Positions 1 to 9,983 are shown, counted from the first letter of the stretch. The stretch is 64,000 nucleotides of DNA from Seonamhaeicola sp. S2-3 (GCF_001971785.1 NZ_CP019389.1:3421001-3485000), one strand, 5' to 3'. Notes: generated by a model from the sequence alone, not told the origin. Numbers and translations: made by a program.

Positions 1-249
1 ATAAGGCACTGAGGTATCATCCTCTTTTATTCTAGATTTCATCTCTTCAAATAATTCTGTTTGAAAAGATTCTGTGGGTTGCATGACTGCCTTAGTGTAT
101 TCATTTTCAGCATTTAAATAGTCTATAACTTCTTGGTTTTCTCTTTGGTTTAACCAATAATAGTTATCTACTCTTACATCGTTATGAATCCTTAATTCTT
201 TAGGCTTTTTAGCTGCAACTGGTGCCTTAATTTTTGTTTTCAAAAGCAA
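1..249 (-). CDS. Oligopeptidase B-like S9 family peptidase, N-terminal fragment
   Basis: The minus-strand frame is open from the window edge to a TTG at 249 (a second TTG lies at 243), preceded in frame by a TAA. The 83 visible residues contain the entry sequence RIHNDVRVDNYYWLNQRENQ and then a stretch ending EMKSRIKEDDTSVPY. This is the start of the beta-propeller domain in oligopeptidase B (prolyl oligopeptidase family S9A, which cleaves peptides after basic residues). The catalytic hydrolase domain lies outside the window, so activity cannot be judged. There is no ATG near the start, so a TTG start is inferred. It is divergent from the YbaB gene. Confidence 0.75.
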   Translation of the reverse strand, partial: MLLKTKIKAPVAAKKPKELRIHNDVRVDNYYWLNQRENQEVIDYLNAENEYTKAVMQPTESFQTELFEEMKSRIKEDDTSVPY

Positions 250-328
250 TTTTATTTATTCTTAAAATTTTAGCCCTCAAAAATATAAAAATTAAATAGC
301 TTTGTGCTGATAAAAAAATTATAAGATT

Positions 329-643
329 ATGTTTGGAGACATGATGGGTAAACTTAAAGAAACCCAAAAGAAAGTAGAAGAAACTAAAAAACGATTAGAT
401 ACTGTTTTAGTTGATGAGCAAAGCTCTGATAAAAAATTACAGGTAACCTTAACTGCTAATAGAGAAATTAAATCTATTTCTATTGATGATACGTTACTAG
501 AAGATAAAGAACAACTTGAAGATTACCTTATCATTACTTTAAACAAAGCTATTGAAAAAGCTACAAAAGTTAATGAAACCGAACTTGCTGCAGCTGCTAA
601 AGCGGGTTTACCTAACATACCAGGAATGGATATGTTTAAATAA
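329..643 (+). CDS. YbaB/EbfC family nucleoid-associated protein
   Basis: A 104-residue protein with the YbaB/EbfC layout: an N-terminal helix rich in Lys and Glu ([20 protein letters not shown]), a short beta sheet, then a second long helix and a Gly/Pro-rich tail ending GMDMF. The family forms dimers that bind DNA and help organise the nucleoid. Members are usually 100-115 residues, so this is full length. A -7-like box TAGCTTTG sits at 297-304, giving a leader of roughly 20 bases. In many other bacteria ybaB lies beside dnaX and recR; that context is absent here. The downstream threonine aldolase is convergent, with the two stops one base apart. Confidence 0.85.
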   Translation: MFGDMMGKLKETQKKVEETKKRLDTVLVDEQSSDKKLQVTLTANREIKSISIDDTLLEDKEQLEDYLIITLNKAIEKATKVNETELAAAAKAGLPNIPGMDMFK

Positions 644-644
644 T

Positions 645-1661
645 TTAAACATTTTTTAAAGCTTGTAAAACTTTTTCATGCATATCATTTGTATAGTCTA
701 AATGGGTTACTATACGTAGCTTATGGCTTCCCATACTAATAATATGTATATTTTTTTGAGCTAACTTTTTAACAAAATTGTTTTCATCTACATCGTTATT
801 CAATTCAAAAATAACAATATTAGTTTCAATAGGTTCAACCTTTTTAATTATAGAAAGTTTAGATAAAACTGCTCCTATTTCTTTTGCTTTATTATGATCT
901 TCAGCCAACTTTTCTACATGATTATCTAAAGCATAAAGTCCTGCTGCTGCTAAATATCCTATTTGTCGCATATTACCTCCAAACACTTTTCGTATTCGTA
1001 AGGCATTTTTCATTATTTGCTCATCTCCCACTAAAACAGAGCCTACAGGACATCCAAGTCCTTTACTTAAACAAACCGAAATAGTATCAAATAAAGCACC
1101 GTATTGTTGTGTAGTTTCTTGTTTAGCTACCAACGCATTCCATAATCTGGCACCATCTAAATGAAAGCCCAAATTATTGTTTGCACACACTTTTTTTATT
1201 TTTTTTAATTCCTCAAAATCCCAACAAGCTCCTCCCCCTTTATTAGTAGTATTTTCTACTTCAACCATAGTAGTTTTTGCATACCAATAATCGGTAGGAT
1301 TTATAGCTTCTTTAACCTGTTCTGCTGTAAACATTCCTCTTGTGCCATCTACTAATTTACAAGACACGCCGCTATTTAATGCAGCACCACCAGACTCGTA
1401 ATTATAAATGTGTGCATATTTATCGCAAATAACCTGTTCTCCTGGTTGTGTATGTAATTTAATGGCTGTTTGGTTAGCCATGGTACCACTAGGAAAAAAC
1501 AAAGCGGTAGATTTACCAAACATATTGGCAACACGCTGTTCTAATTGGTTTACGGTTTCATCTTCTCTAAAAACATCATCACCAACTTTGGCCTGCATCA
1601 TGGCTTCTAACATGGCTTTTGTTGGCTTTGTTACGGTATCGCTTCTAAGGTCAATTATCAT
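645..1661 (-). CDS. ltaE: Low-specificity L-threonine aldolase
   Basis: A PLP-dependent fold-type I enzyme that splits L-threonine or allo-threonine to glycine and acetaldehyde. The protein begins MIIDLRSDTVTKPTKAM, the usual family N-terminus, so I place the start at 1661. The open frame continues to 1715, but those 18 extra residues look like leader. With this start the protein has 338 residues. The PLP lysine is K200 in the motif CLSKGLGCPVGS, and the HLDGARLWNA motif (around 167-176) supplies the aspartate and arginine that hold the cofactor. It stands alone, convergent with ybaB and divergent from prfB. Confidence 0.9.
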   Translation of the reverse strand: MIIDLRSDTVTKPTKAMLEAMMQAKVGDDVFREDETVNQLEQRVANMFGKSTALFFPSGTMANQTAIKLHTQPGEQVICDKYAHIYNYESGGAALNSGVSCKLVDGTRGMFTAEQVKEAINPTDYWYAKTTMVEVENTTNKGGGACWDFEELKKIKKVCANNNLGFHLDGARLWNALVAKQETTQQYGALFDTISVCLSKGLGCPVGSVLVGDEQIMKNALRIRKVFGGNMRQIGYLAAAGLYALDNHVEKLAEDHNKAKEIGAVLSKLSIIKKVEPIETNIVIFELNNDVDENNFVKKLAQKNIHIISMGSHKLRIVTHLDYTNDMHEKVLQALKNV

Positions 1662-1707
1662 TCTAAAATTTTTAGACAATAAAACTAAAAAAATATCCTT
1701 AGTATTT

Positions 1708-1736
1708 TTTGTCAATCACTATTAATTATATTTTTG
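1708..1736 (+). promoter_or_regulatory. Bacteroidota-type promoter of prfB
   Basis: TTTG at 1708-1711, a 17-base spacer and TATTTTTG at 1729-1736 match the Bacteroidota housekeeping consensus (-33 TTTG, -7 TAnnTTTG). Transcription would start around 1743, leaving a leader of about 12 bases before the prfB ATG at 1755. Confidence 0.55.
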
Positions 1737-1754
1737 CTAAAAACTACATTTACT

Positions 1755-2865
1755 ATGATAACATCAGATCAAATTAAAGATCTAAATACCCGCCTTGACA
1801 AACTAAGGCACTATCTTTGACATAGATAGAAAACTTATTGAAATACAAAACGAAGAAGAACAAACTTACGACCCCAACTTTTGGGATAACCCCAAAGAAG
1901 CCGAAGTTGTTATGAAATCGCTCAGAGTTAAAAAGAAATGGGTTGAAGATTACAACAACTTAAAATCTCAAATTGAAGATTTAGAAGTGCTTTATGATTT
2001 TTATAAAGAAGGGGAAACTTCTGCAGAAGATGTTGAAACCAACTATAGCAAAACAGCTACTTTACTTGAAGATATAGAATTTAGAAACATGCTTTCTGAT
2101 GAGGGAGATAGCCTAAGTGCTGTACTTCAAATTACAGCAGGTGCAGGCGGAACAGAAAGTTGTGATTGGGCCAGCATGCTTATGCGCATGTACTTAATGT
2201 ATGCCGAAAAATCTGGTTTTAAAGTAAAAGAATTGAACTACCAAGAAGGTGATGTTGCTGGTATAAAAACGGTGACATTAGAGATTGAAGGCGATTTTGC
2301 TTTTGGTTGGCTAAAAGGAGAAAATGGGGTTCATAGACTAGTTAGAATATCTCCTTTTGATAGTAACGCTAAACGCCATACTAGTTTCGCATCTGTTTAT
2401 GTGTATCCTTTAGTAGATGATACTATTGAAATAGATATAAACCCTGCTGATATTGAAATTACTACAGCTCGATCTAGTGGTGCCGGTGGGCAAAACGTAA
2501 ATAAAGTTGAAACCAAAGTGCAATTATTACATAAGCCCACAGGTATTCAAATTCAATGTTCTGAAACCCGTTCACAGCACGATAACAGAGACCGTGCCAT
2601 GCAAATGTTACGCTCGCAATTATATGAAATTGAACTTGAAAAACAACGTGCCCAAAGAGACGATATTGAAGCCAGTAAAATGAAAATTGAATGGGGTAGC
2701 CAAATTAGAAATTATGTAATGCACCCTTACAAATTGGTAAAAGACGTTAGAACAGGTCATGAAACTGGAAATGTAGATGCTGTAATGAATGGCGACATAG
2801 ATTCGTTTTTAAAATCATACCTTATGATGATGGGGCAAAAAGTTGAAGACAACAATCAATTATGA
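1755..2865 (+). CDS. prfB: Peptide chain release factor 2, with programmed +1 frameshift
   Basis: RF2 terminates translation at UGA and UAA. The gene is read as 1755-1817, then after skipping T1818, 1819-2865 (369 residues). The first 21 codons end in CTT followed by an in-frame TGA. A +1 slip into GAC restores the main frame, the classic autoregulation in which scarce RF2 allows more frameshifting. The stop-recognition tripeptide SPF is at about residues 199-201 and the catalytic GGQ at 244-246 ([13 protein letters not shown]). The length is normal for the family. The downstream HAD gene starts in the last four bases (ATGA). A caller that ignores the shift would start at the internal ATG at 1912 and lose 52 residues. 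Confidence 0.95.
1806..1821 (+). promoter_or_regulatory. prfB recoding site (AGG CAC TAT CTT TGA C)
   Basis: The slip codon CTT (1815-1817) is followed by UGA (1818-1820) and C, the weak-termination context used in bacterial prfB. In E. coli the upstream stimulator is an AGGGGG Shine-Dalgarno-like run. Here only AGG (1806-1808) remains and the next codon is CAC. The zero frame and the +1 frame are both clearly coding on their respective sides of the site. Confidence 0.9.
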
Positions 2866-3479
2866 GTAAAATAGATACTATCATTTTTGACCTTGGTGGT
2901 GTGTTAATTGACTGGAATCCAGAATACGTGTATCTAAACGAGTTTAATGGAGACCGCAAAAAAATGCAGTGGTTTTTTGATAATATTTGTACTAATGATT
3001 GGAATGAAAATCAAGACGCTGGTTATCCCTTAGCTAAAGCTACAGAAGAACGTGTAGCCATGTTTCCTGAATATGAAAACCTAATAAGAATGTTTTATGG
3101 AAGATGGACTGAGATGTTAGGTAATGAAATTTCAGGAACCGTTAAAATTTTAAAAAGATTAATTGATCGCAATAGTTATAAAGTGGTAGCACTTACTAAT
3201 TGGAGTGCAGAAACCTTTCCTATTGCTTTAAATAAATTTGAATTTTTACAGTGGTTTGAAGGTATTGTAGTATCAGGTGAAGAAAAAACAAGAAAACCCT
3301 TTGATGACATTTATTATTTAACCCTAAATAGATATAACATTATAGCAGAAAATGCCATTTTTATAGATGACAATTTAAGAAACATTAAAGCCGCCAACAA
3401 TATCGGTATCAATGGTATAGAATTTAAAAACCCAAAACAATTAATTAAAGCGTTAAATTCATTTAATATAAATATATAA
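2862..3479 (+). CDS. HAD superfamily phosphatase, YihX-like
   Basis: A 205-residue haloacid dehalogenase-like hydrolase. The nucleophile motif near the N-terminus is [13 protein letters not shown] with D10 as nucleophile. The second acidic position is glycine, as in the YihX-type (glucose-1-phosphate phosphatase-like) subgroup. Motif II is VALTNWS, the motif III lysine is in EKTRKPF, and motif IV is [13 protein letters not shown] helical cap lies between motifs I and II. The substrate is unknown. It overlaps the prfB stop by four bases and its own stop overlaps the next start by one base, so three genes appear to be translationally coupled. Confidence 0.85.
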   Translation: MSKIDTIIFDLGGVLIDWNPEYVYLNEFNGDRKKMQWFFDNICTNDWNENQDAGYPLAKATEERVAMFPEYENLIRMFYGRWTEMLGNEISGTVKILKRLIDRNSYKVVALTNWSAETFPIALNKFEFLQWFEGIVVSGEEKTRKPFDDIYYLTLNRYNIIAENAIFIDDNLRNIKAANNIGINGIEFKNPKQLIKALNSFNINI

Positions 3480-3820
3480 TGATAAAAATATATCACAATA
3501 ATCGTTGCAGTAAATCGCGTTTAGGTTTAGCTGCTTTAGAAGAATCTGGTAAAGAATATGAAGTTATAAAATATCTTGAAAATGTACCTACTAAAGCAGA
3601 ATTAAAAGAAATTATTAATCTTTTAGGTATTAAACCTATTGAATTAGTAAGAAAAAATGAAGCTGTGTGGAAAGAAAAGTATAAAGGAAAAGAATTAAGT
3701 GATTCTGAAATTATTTCTGCCATGGTTGAAAACCCCAAACTAATTGAAAGACCAATAGTTATAAATGGAAATAAAGCAGTAATTGGCAGACCTACAGAAA
3801 AAATACTAGATATAATTTAA
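3479..3820 (+). CDS. ArsC/Spx-family arsenate reductase-like protein
   Basis: A 113-residue thioredoxin-fold protein of the ArsC family. The single catalytic-type cysteine is C10 in IYHNNRCSKSR, followed by helix RLGLAALEESGKEYEVIKYLE. The C-terminal part has RPIVINGNKAVIGRPTEKI, the conserved cis-proline and the arginine that binds oxyanion in glutaredoxin-dependent arsenate reductases. No arsR, arsB or acr3 gene is nearby, so a housekeeping role is as likely as arsenic resistance. Its ATG uses the last base of the upstream stop. Confidence 0.85.
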   Translation: MIKIYHNNRCSKSRLGLAALEESGKEYEVIKYLENVPTKAELKEIINLLGIKPIELVRKNEAVWKEKYKGKELSDSEIISAMVENPKLIERPIVINGNKAVIGRPTEKILDII

Positions 3821-3905
3821 CGATTTCAAAATTCTCTTAACAGAATTTTAACCTTTTCTAAGTAAACCAAAGGTTAGTTTTGTAGTCTAAAAAACAAACG
3901 TTTTA

Positions 3906-6464
3906 ATGAAACCAATACTAACCTGTATACTAGTTGCTTTTTGCATTTCTATTGCTGTAGCGCAACCAAATATTAAAGATAACTCCACAACTCATTATTC
4001 CGAGTTAAAAGACGCTACTATTACTGGAAAAGTAATAGATAAAGAAACTAAAGACCCTTTAGAATATGCTACCGTATCTTTTTTTAGTAAAAAAGAGAAC
4101 AAAATTGTGGCTGGAAGCATCACTGATATGGAGGGTAATTTTAGTGTTCGCGTTCCTAGAGGTGTTTATGATATTTCTATTGAATACATTTCATTTAAAA
4201 CAATAAAAATATTTGATAGAGAAATATCTAAAAACGAAAATATTGGTGTTTTTGAACTAGAAGTAGATATTGAATCTTTAGGTGAAGTTGAAATTATTGC
4301 AGAAAGAACTACTGTTGAAATTAAACTTGACAAAAAAATATATAACATTGGTAAAGACCTTACTACTGCTGGAGGCACCGTAAGTGATGCCTTAAACAAT
4401 GTGCCATCGGTTTCAGTAGATATTGAAGGTGCGATTAGCCTTAGAGGTAATGAAAACGTTAGAATATTAATTAACGGCAAACCATCTGCCATGGCTGGTT
4501 TTGGGGACACCAACGTACTAAGTCAATTACCAGCCGAAGCAATAGAACGTGTAGAGGTAATAACCTCTCCTTCTGCTCGTTATGATGCTGAGGGTACTGC
4601 AGGTATTTTAAACATTATTTTACGCCAAAAAGAAACCTTAGGCTTTAACGGTTCCATCACGGTTACAGGAGGAAACCCTGAATACGCAGGGGTTGCAACC
4701 AACATTAACTACCGTACCGAAAAATTTAATCTTTTTTCAAACCTTGGGTTTAGATATTTTGATGCGCCAAGAAATAGTTACAGCAACACCACCTATTTAG
4801 ACCAAATTGAAGATGGAAACATCATAACTCCAGAATACGAACAAATTATTGAAGACCAAGATGTAACACGGTTAAACCGAAATTATAATGCTAATATAGG
4901 TATGGAATATTTCCTATCTAAAAAAACCTCTATAACTGGTAGTTTGTTTTACAGATATGGTGAAGATGCCGATTTATCTAAGGTTTATAGCGACAGATAT
5001 AACAGCAATGCTTTAGTTGAACAAACACTTAGAAATGAAAAGCAAGATGAAGACGGTGACAATTACCAAATAGCACTTAATTACATTACTAAGTTTAATA
5101 ATGAAGGTCATGAGTTAACAGCAGATTTTCAATATGAAACAGGTTCTGAAACACAATATACTGCCATTGATGAAGATTATATTATTTCAGATGAAACAGA
5201 CCCTGAACCATTTCAAAATGAAATAGAAGACGAAACTGAAGACGAAAAAGAATATTTAGCACAAGTAGATTATGTATTACCAATTGGTGAAAATGCCAGA
5301 TTTGAAGCGGGATACCGCGGTAATTTTAAAAATGAAGTGAAAGATTACATTTTACAGCAAGAGGATATTACCAATGACAGTTTTTATATAAATGACACCT
5401 TATCTAATGTTTTTGATTACACTGAAAATGTAAACGCCATTTATTCGCAATACGGAACCAAATTTGGTAAATTTTCATTTCTACTAGGGTTACGATTAGA
5501 AAACACCCAATTAAAAGGCAAAATAGATTCTAGACTAACCGATGAAGAATTACAAGAAGCCTATGGATTCCCTATAGAAACTGATTTTGATAATAATTAT
5601 TTTGGTCTATTCCCTACTCTAAATATTATTTATAACATAGGTGGTGATGATACAGACTCTGAAGAAAGCATTACTTTAGGTTATAACCGCAGAATAAATA
5701 GACCTAGAGGCTATTTTATAAATCCTTTTCCAACGCGTTCTAGTAGAACAAATGTTTTTCAAGGAAACCCTAATATAAGTCCTGCTTTTGCTAGTGCTTT
5801 TGATATTGGATATCTAAAACGTTGGGATAAACTAACATTTACTACTTCGGTATATTATCAATATGAAACCGATTCTTTTGAACGTATTGAAGAAACAACA
5901 GGCCAACAAACTACAGATGGAATTGATATTATTAGAGTCATTCCTGTTAATTTATCATCAAATGCGCGTACTGGTGGTGAGTTTGGATTTTTATACAATC
6001 CAAACAAATGGTTACGTTTAAATTCAAGTTTCAATATTTATCAATTTAAAACAAAAGGTGAATTTAATGATGTAGATTATAGTGCCGAAAATACTAGCTG
6101 GTTTGCCAGATTGAGTAGTAAAGTAACCTTACCTAGTAACATTGATTGGCAAACAAATGCGTTTTATAGAGGAGCTCAAGAAGATGCACAAACTGAAACC
6201 GATGGTATTTTATCTATAGATTTAGCTTTTAGTAAAGAAATTTTAAACGACAATGCATCCATTTCATTAAACGTTAGAGACCTTTTAAACTCTAGAAAAA
6301 GAAATGCTTTTACTACTACAGATTCTTTCTTAAGAGAAAGCGAAATGCAATGGAGACAACGTCAAATTAATTTGTCTTTCATGTACAGATTTAATCAACA
6401 AAAACAACGTAACGAGCGTAATAGAAACGGTAACGGAGGCAATGAAGATGAGATGGATTTTTAA
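3906..6464 (+). CDS. TonB-dependent receptor / outer-membrane beta-barrel family protein
   Basis: An 852-residue outer-membrane protein. A signal peptide (MKPILTCILVAFCISIAVAQ) is followed by a CarboxypepD regulatory-like beta-sandwich (about 38-125, ITGKVIDKETKDPLEYATV). A plug domain follows (about 130-245, with VSDALNNVPSVSVDIEGAISLRGN cut here in two: VSDALNNVPSVSVD then GAISLRGN, and VEVITSPSARYDAEGTAGIL). The rest is a beta-barrel of alternating strands ending in an Asn/Arg-rich tail. No SusD partner is adjacent, so it belongs to the single-component OMP_b-brl_3-like group with unknown substrate. A -7 box TAGTTTTG is at 3875-3882. A strong terminator follows. Confidence 0.88.
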   Translation: MKPILTCILVAFCISIAVAQPNIKDNSTTHYSELKDATITGKVIDKETKDPLEYATVSFFSKKENKIVAGSITDMEGNFSVRVPRGVYDISIEYISFKTIKIFDREISKNENIGVFELEVDIESLGEVEIIAERTTVEIKLDKKIYNIGKDLTTAGGTVSDALNNVPSVSVDIEGAISLRGNENVRILINGKPSAMAGFGDTNVLSQLPAEAIERVEVITSPSARYDAEGTAGILNIILRQKETLGFNGSITVTGGNPEYAGVATNINYRTEKFNLFSNLGFRYFDAPRNSYSNTTYLDQIEDGNIITPEYEQIIEDQDVTRLNRNYNANIGMEYFLSKKTSITGSLFYRYGEDADLSKVYSDRYNSNALVEQTLRNEKQDEDGDNYQIALNYITKFNNEGHELTADFQYETGSETQYTAIDEDYIISDETDPEPFQNEIEDETEDEKEYLAQVDYVLPIGENARFEAGYRGNFKNEVKDYILQQEDITNDSFYINDTLSNVFDYTENVNAIYSQYGTKFGKFSFLLGLRLENTQLKGKIDSRLTDEELQEAYGFPIETDFDNNYFGLFPTLNIIYNIGGDDTDSEESITLGYNRRINRPRGYFINPFPTRSSRTNVFQGNPNISPAFASAFDIGYLKRWDKLTFTTSVYYQYETDSFERIEETTGQQTTDGIDIIRVIPVNLSSNARTGGEFGFLYNPNKWLRLNSSFNIYQFKTKGEFNDVDYSAENTSWFARLSSKVTLPSNIDWQTNAFYRGAQEDAQTETDGILSIDLAFSKEILNDNASISLNVRDLLNSRKRNAFTTTDSFLRESEMQWRQRQINLSFMYRFNQQKQRNERNRNGNGGNEDEMDF

Positions 6465-6490
6465 AGATAAAAAAAAGGAAGTGTATAAAA

Positions 6491-6519
6491 AAAGGAAGCT
6501 TAAAAATTAAGCTTCCTTT
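6491..6519 (+). terminator. Rho-independent terminator after the TonB receptor
   Basis: A perfect 13-bp stem (6491-6503 with 6507-6519), a 3-base AAA loop and runs of A and T on either side. It can work in both directions and also serves the convergent small gene at 6544-6723. Confidence 0.85.
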
Positions 6520-6543
6520 TTTTATTAAATATTTTTAGATTGA

Positions 6544-6723
6544 TTATTGAGCCGCTTCTCGTTTAGCTTTCTTTTCTTCTTTAATTTCTTTTAATCTTTC
6601 AATTAAAGAACCTCCAATCCAATAAGGAATAACAAAGGTTAATAAAAATATCATTAACCAAAATCCAATAGTTAATATGGTTAAGAATGCTAAAAAGCCT
6701 AAATATTGATCAAAATCAAACAT
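6544..6723 (-). CDS. Small single-pass membrane protein, 59 residues
   Basis: An ATG at 6723 opens a 59-residue frame: MFDFDQYLGFLAFL, a long hydrophobic segment (about residues 8-36, including FWLMIFLLTFVIPYWIGG), then a charged helix ending RLKEIKEEKKAKREAAQ and a TAA. The topology is one, possibly two, membrane segments followed by a basic cytoplasmic tail. It lies below the usual length cut-off of gene finders, but has clear amino-acid bias and its own terminator. Function unknown. Confidence 0.6.
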   Translation of the reverse strand: MFDFDQYLGFLAFLTILTIGFWLMIFLLTFVIPYWIGGSLIERLKEIKEEKKAKREAAQ

Positions 6724-6816
6724 AATTATAAATTTCTTTTTAAAAACTTATGCAAAGATAATGCAAAGCGAAGTCTTATACAATACTCCACATAAATTTA
6801 TTAACATAGTTTTCCA

Positions 6817-7458
6817 CTAATCTAAATTAGGCTGTGGCGTAAGCCTTAAATAAGGTTTCACCTCTTTAAATCCTTTAGGAAAAATACTTGGAATATCTTC
6901 GGTAGCCACTGCTGGTACTACCACACAGTCATCACCATTTTGCCAATTGGCTGGTGTTGCAACCTTATGATAAGCTGTTAGTTGTAAAGAATCTATAACA
7001 CGTAACAACTCATCAAAATTTCTTCCTGTTGAAGCTGGATACGTTATAATTAACTTAACTTTTTTATTATTATCAATAACAAAAACAGAACGTACAGTTA
7101 AATTACTATCTGCATTTGGGTGTATCATATCATATAATTCAGAAACTTTTTTATCTTCATCAGCAATTATTGGGAAGTTTACTGTTGTGTTTTGTGTTTC
7201 ATTAATATCTTTAATCCAACCTTTATGAGATTCTACACCATCAACACTAAGCGCTACTACTTTTACGTTACGTTTTTCAAATTCTTCTTTGTATTTAGCT
7301 ACTGTACCTAACTCTGTTGTACAAACAGGTGTATAATCTGCTGGGTGCGAAAATAAAATACCCCAACTATCTCCTAACCATTCATGAAAGTTAATTTCAC
7401 CTTCTGATGATTGCGCTACAAAATTTGGAGCTTCATCTCCTAATCTAATTGTTGCCAT
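6817..7458 (-). CDS. 1-Cys peroxiredoxin (Prx6 family)
   Basis: A 213-residue thiol peroxidase that reduces hydrogen peroxide and organic peroxides. The peroxidatic cysteine is C46 in HPADYTPVCTTELG. The resolving cysteine of 2-Cys enzymes is absent, and a second conserved-position cysteine occurs in NGDDCVVVP, as is common in Prx6. The long C-terminal extension (TPQPNLD end) gives the usual Prx6 length of 210-225. It stands alone, transcribed away from fumC. Three other peroxidases (AhpC, KatG, Tpx) are encoded elsewhere in the window. Confidence 0.92.
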   Translation of the reverse strand: MATIRLGDEAPNFVAQSSEGEINFHEWLGDSWGILFSHPADYTPVCTTELGTVAKYKEEFEKRNVKVVALSVDGVESHKGWIKDINETQNTTVNFPIIADEDKKVSELYDMIHPNADSNLTVRSVFVIDNNKKVKLIITYPASTGRNFDELLRVIDSLQLTAYHKVATPANWQNGDDCVVVPAVATEDIPSIFPKGFKEVKPYLRLTPQPNLD

Positions 7459-7737
7459 AATTTCTATATTTATTTAGTTTTAATTTTAATTCCTACTAAA
7501 TTAATAGAATTAACATTTACAACAATACTTTTTTAGTTATTTATATGTTAAAATCAAGTATGTATTTCCTTCAAATAGCATTAATAATTGATGTAGAATT
7601 TACCATTTGTTACAATTATGTTATTAAAATCATCACAATATTTGGTGCTGTATAATCTTAAAAAAACTAACAAATATCATAGATAAAAAAGTAGTAAACT
7701 GTAACTTTGTAGCTCACAACAAAAAAGGATAATAACC

Positions 7738-9135
7738 ATGAGTTTTAGAATAGAAAAAGATACTATGGGCGAGGTAAAAGTACCTGCCGATAAACTTTGG
7801 GGAGCCCAAACAGAGCGCTCTAGAAACAACTTTAAAATAGGACCAGCTGCCTCAATGCCTTTAGAAATTGTTTATGGCTTTGCATACTTAAAAAAAGCTG
7901 CAGCTTACACCAATTACGAACTAGGAGTTTTACCAGTTGAAAAACGCGACTTAATAGCGCAAGTATGTGATGAGATTTTAGAAGGAAAACATGATGATCA
8001 ATTCCCTCTAGTAATTTGGCAAACGGGTTCTGGTACACAAAGTAACATGAATGTAAATGAAGTGATTGCTAATAGAGCACATCAGTTAGCTGGCAAAGTA
8101 ATTGGAGAAGGTGAAAAAACCATTCAACCAAATGATGATGTAAACAAATCGCAATCATCAAATGACACCTTCCCTACTGGAATGCATATTGCTGTTTACA
8201 AAAAAATAGCAGAAGTAACTATACCAGGAATAACCCAGTTACGCGATACATTAAAGAAAAAATCTGAAGCTTTTAAAAATGTTGTAAAAATAGGTAGAAC
8301 TCATTTAATGGATGCAACTCCATTAACCTTAGGACAAGAACTTTCGGGTTATGTTGCTCAATTAGACCATGGCTTAAAAGCCTTAAAAAACACATTACCA
8401 CATTTAAGCGAATTGGCACTTGGCGGAACTGCCGTTGGTACTGGTTTAAATACACCAAAAGGGTATGATAAACTTGTGGCTAAATATATAGCAGAATTTA
8501 CAAATTTACCTTTTGTAACTGCTCCTAATAAATTTGAAGCTTTAGCAGCCCACGATGCCTTAGTTGAAACACACGGCGCTTTAAAACAATTAGCTGTTTC
8601 TTTAAACAAAATAGCGAATGATATTAGAATGATGGCTTCTGGACCACGCTCTGGGATTGGAGAAATAACAATTCCTGCAAATGAACCTGGTAGTTCTATT
8701 ATGCCTGGAAAAGTTAACCCTACGCAATGTGAAGCCATGACTATGGTTTGTGCACAAGTAATAGGAAACGATGTTACTGTTTCTGTTGGAGGAACTCAAG
8801 GACATTATGAACTTAATGTGTTTAAACCTGTAATGGCTGCTAATGTATTACAGTCTGCCCAATTAATTGGAGACGCATGTGTTAGTTTTGATGTTAATTG
8901 TGCTGTAGGTATTGAGCCTAACCAAGAGGTAATTACTAAATTACTTAATAACTCTTTAATGTTAGTTACTGCTCTTAATACTAAAATTGGGTATTATAAA
9001 GCGGCAGAAATAGCTAATACAGCTCATAAAAATGGAACGACTTTAAAAGAAGAAGCGATAAATTTAGGCTACGTAACCGAAGAGGAATATGATGAATGGG
9101 TAAAACCCGAAGATATGGTTGGCAGTTTAAAATAA
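7738..9135 (+). CDS. fumC: Class II fumarate hydratase
   Basis: An iron-independent fumarase of the aspartase/fumarase superfamily, 465 residues, interconverting fumarate and malate in the TCA cycle. The signature loop [13 protein letters not shown] is at residues 318-330. Other active-site blocks are [12 protein letters not shown] (about 97-108), [12 protein letters not shown] (139-150) and [11 protein letters not shown] (186-196). The N-terminus [25 protein letters not shown] (first residues [11 protein letters not shown]) is typical. A -7 box TAACTTTG lies at 7702-7709. A terminator follows at 9161-9189. Confidence 0.97.
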   Translation: MSFRIEKDTMGEVKVPADKLWGAQTERSRNNFKIGPAASMPLEIVYGFAYLKKAAAYTNYELGVLPVEKRDLIAQVCDEILEGKHDDQFPLVIWQTGSGTQSNMNVNEVIANRAHQLAGKVIGEGEKTIQPNDDVNKSQSSNDTFPTGMHIAVYKKIAEVTIPGITQLRDTLKKKSEAFKNVVKIGRTHLMDATPLTLGQELSGYVAQLDHGLKALKNTLPHLSELALGGTAVGTGLNTPKGYDKLVAKYIAEFTNLPFVTAPNKFEALAAHDALVETHGALKQLAVSLNKIANDIRMMASGPRSGIGEITIPANEPGSSIMPGKVNPTQCEAMTMVCAQVIGNDVTVSVGGTQGHYELNVFKPVMAANVLQSAQLIGDACVSFDVNCAVGIEPNQEVITKLLNNSLMLVTALNTKIGYYKAAEIANTAHKNGTTLKEEAINLGYVTEEEYDEWVKPEDMVGSLK

Positions 9136-9160
9136 GTTAACAAGCATATTAACAGAATAA

Positions 9161-9189
9161 AAAAACAGGTAAATAAATTACCTGTTTTT
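9161..9189 (+). terminator. Terminator of fumC
   Basis: A 12-bp stem AAAAACAGGTAA (9161-9172) pairing with 9178-9189, a 5-base loop ATAAA and a trailing T run. Confidence 0.85.
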
Positions 9190-9291
9190 TTGTGGTTGGT
9201 TGGTTAGCTATCAATCCTTTGTATTTTTACAAATTCCTAAGGAAATCGTTTCAAATATAAAATATAGCACTTTGCAAACTATTAACAAATG

Positions 9292-9876
9292 TTAATCTGT
9301 TTCAATTTTCTTTCTAATTCTACTTAATTGCACGGGTGTAATTCCTAAAAAAGATGCTATATGATATTGTGGCACAAGCGAATCTACATCTGGAATTCGT
9401 TCTTTTAACAACAAATATCTTTTTGTAGCATCTAATGATATCATTTCTATAACACGCTGCTCAAAAACCATAAAAGTATCTTCCAAAACTTTTGAATACA
9501 TTGTGTTTAAGGCTTCGTCTGTTTTACATAACTCTATTACATCATAATAATTAACTTCATAAAGTTGACATTCTGTAATTGCTTGAAAAGATAATAATGA
9601 AGGCTCTTTCTTTATAAGTGCTGTTAATGGCCCCACAAAACACATAGGAAAATATAGTGTTTTATTAAATTCTTTACCAGACTCTGTTCCTAAATAACAC
9701 CTTAATACCCCAGACACAAGCATATATATTTTTTTAGGAATGTCTCCCATCTTCACTAAATGTGTACCTTCTTTTATTGTTTTAAACTTTGCTATACTTT
9801 TTAATTCTTCAATTGTTGCTTCTGAAAGAGAGCTAATAGAATTTAAAAAATCAACATGAGATTTATCTGGAACCAT
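9292..9876 (-). CDS. Crp/Fnr family transcriptional regulator
   Basis: A 194-residue regulator with an N-terminal cyclic-nucleotide-binding-like beta barrel (about 15-125; EGTHLVKMGDIPKKIYMLVSG) and a compact C-terminal winged-helix ending in SFLGITPVQLSRIRKKIE. This short form, with a YLLLKERIPD linker and a Q-x-S-R-I-R recognition helix, is the common Bacteroidota type. The residues needed for cAMP binding are not evident, so the ligand is unknown. It stands alone with a leader of AT-rich sequence. Confidence 0.88.
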   Translation of the reverse strand: MVPDKSHVDFLNSISSLSEATIEELKSIAKFKTIKEGTHLVKMGDIPKKIYMLVSGVLRCYLGTESGKEFNKTLYFPMCFVGPLTALIKKEPSLLSFQAITECQLYEVNYYDVIELCKTDEALNTMYSKVLEDTFMVFEQRVIEMISLDATKRYLLLKERIPDVDSLVPQYHIASFLGITPVQLSRIRKKIETD

Positions 9877-9983
9877 TTTATAATTATAAAAACTTAATTA
9901 AAACTAAGTATTACGTTTAATTTTTCACTAGCTTTTCTATAATTGGCATAAATAATTGTTTAGCTGCATATTTATATAAAAAA

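Noticed and set aside
3479-3820. Arsenic-resistance operon
   Set aside because: Only an ArsC-like protein is present; no regulator or efflux gene nearby.
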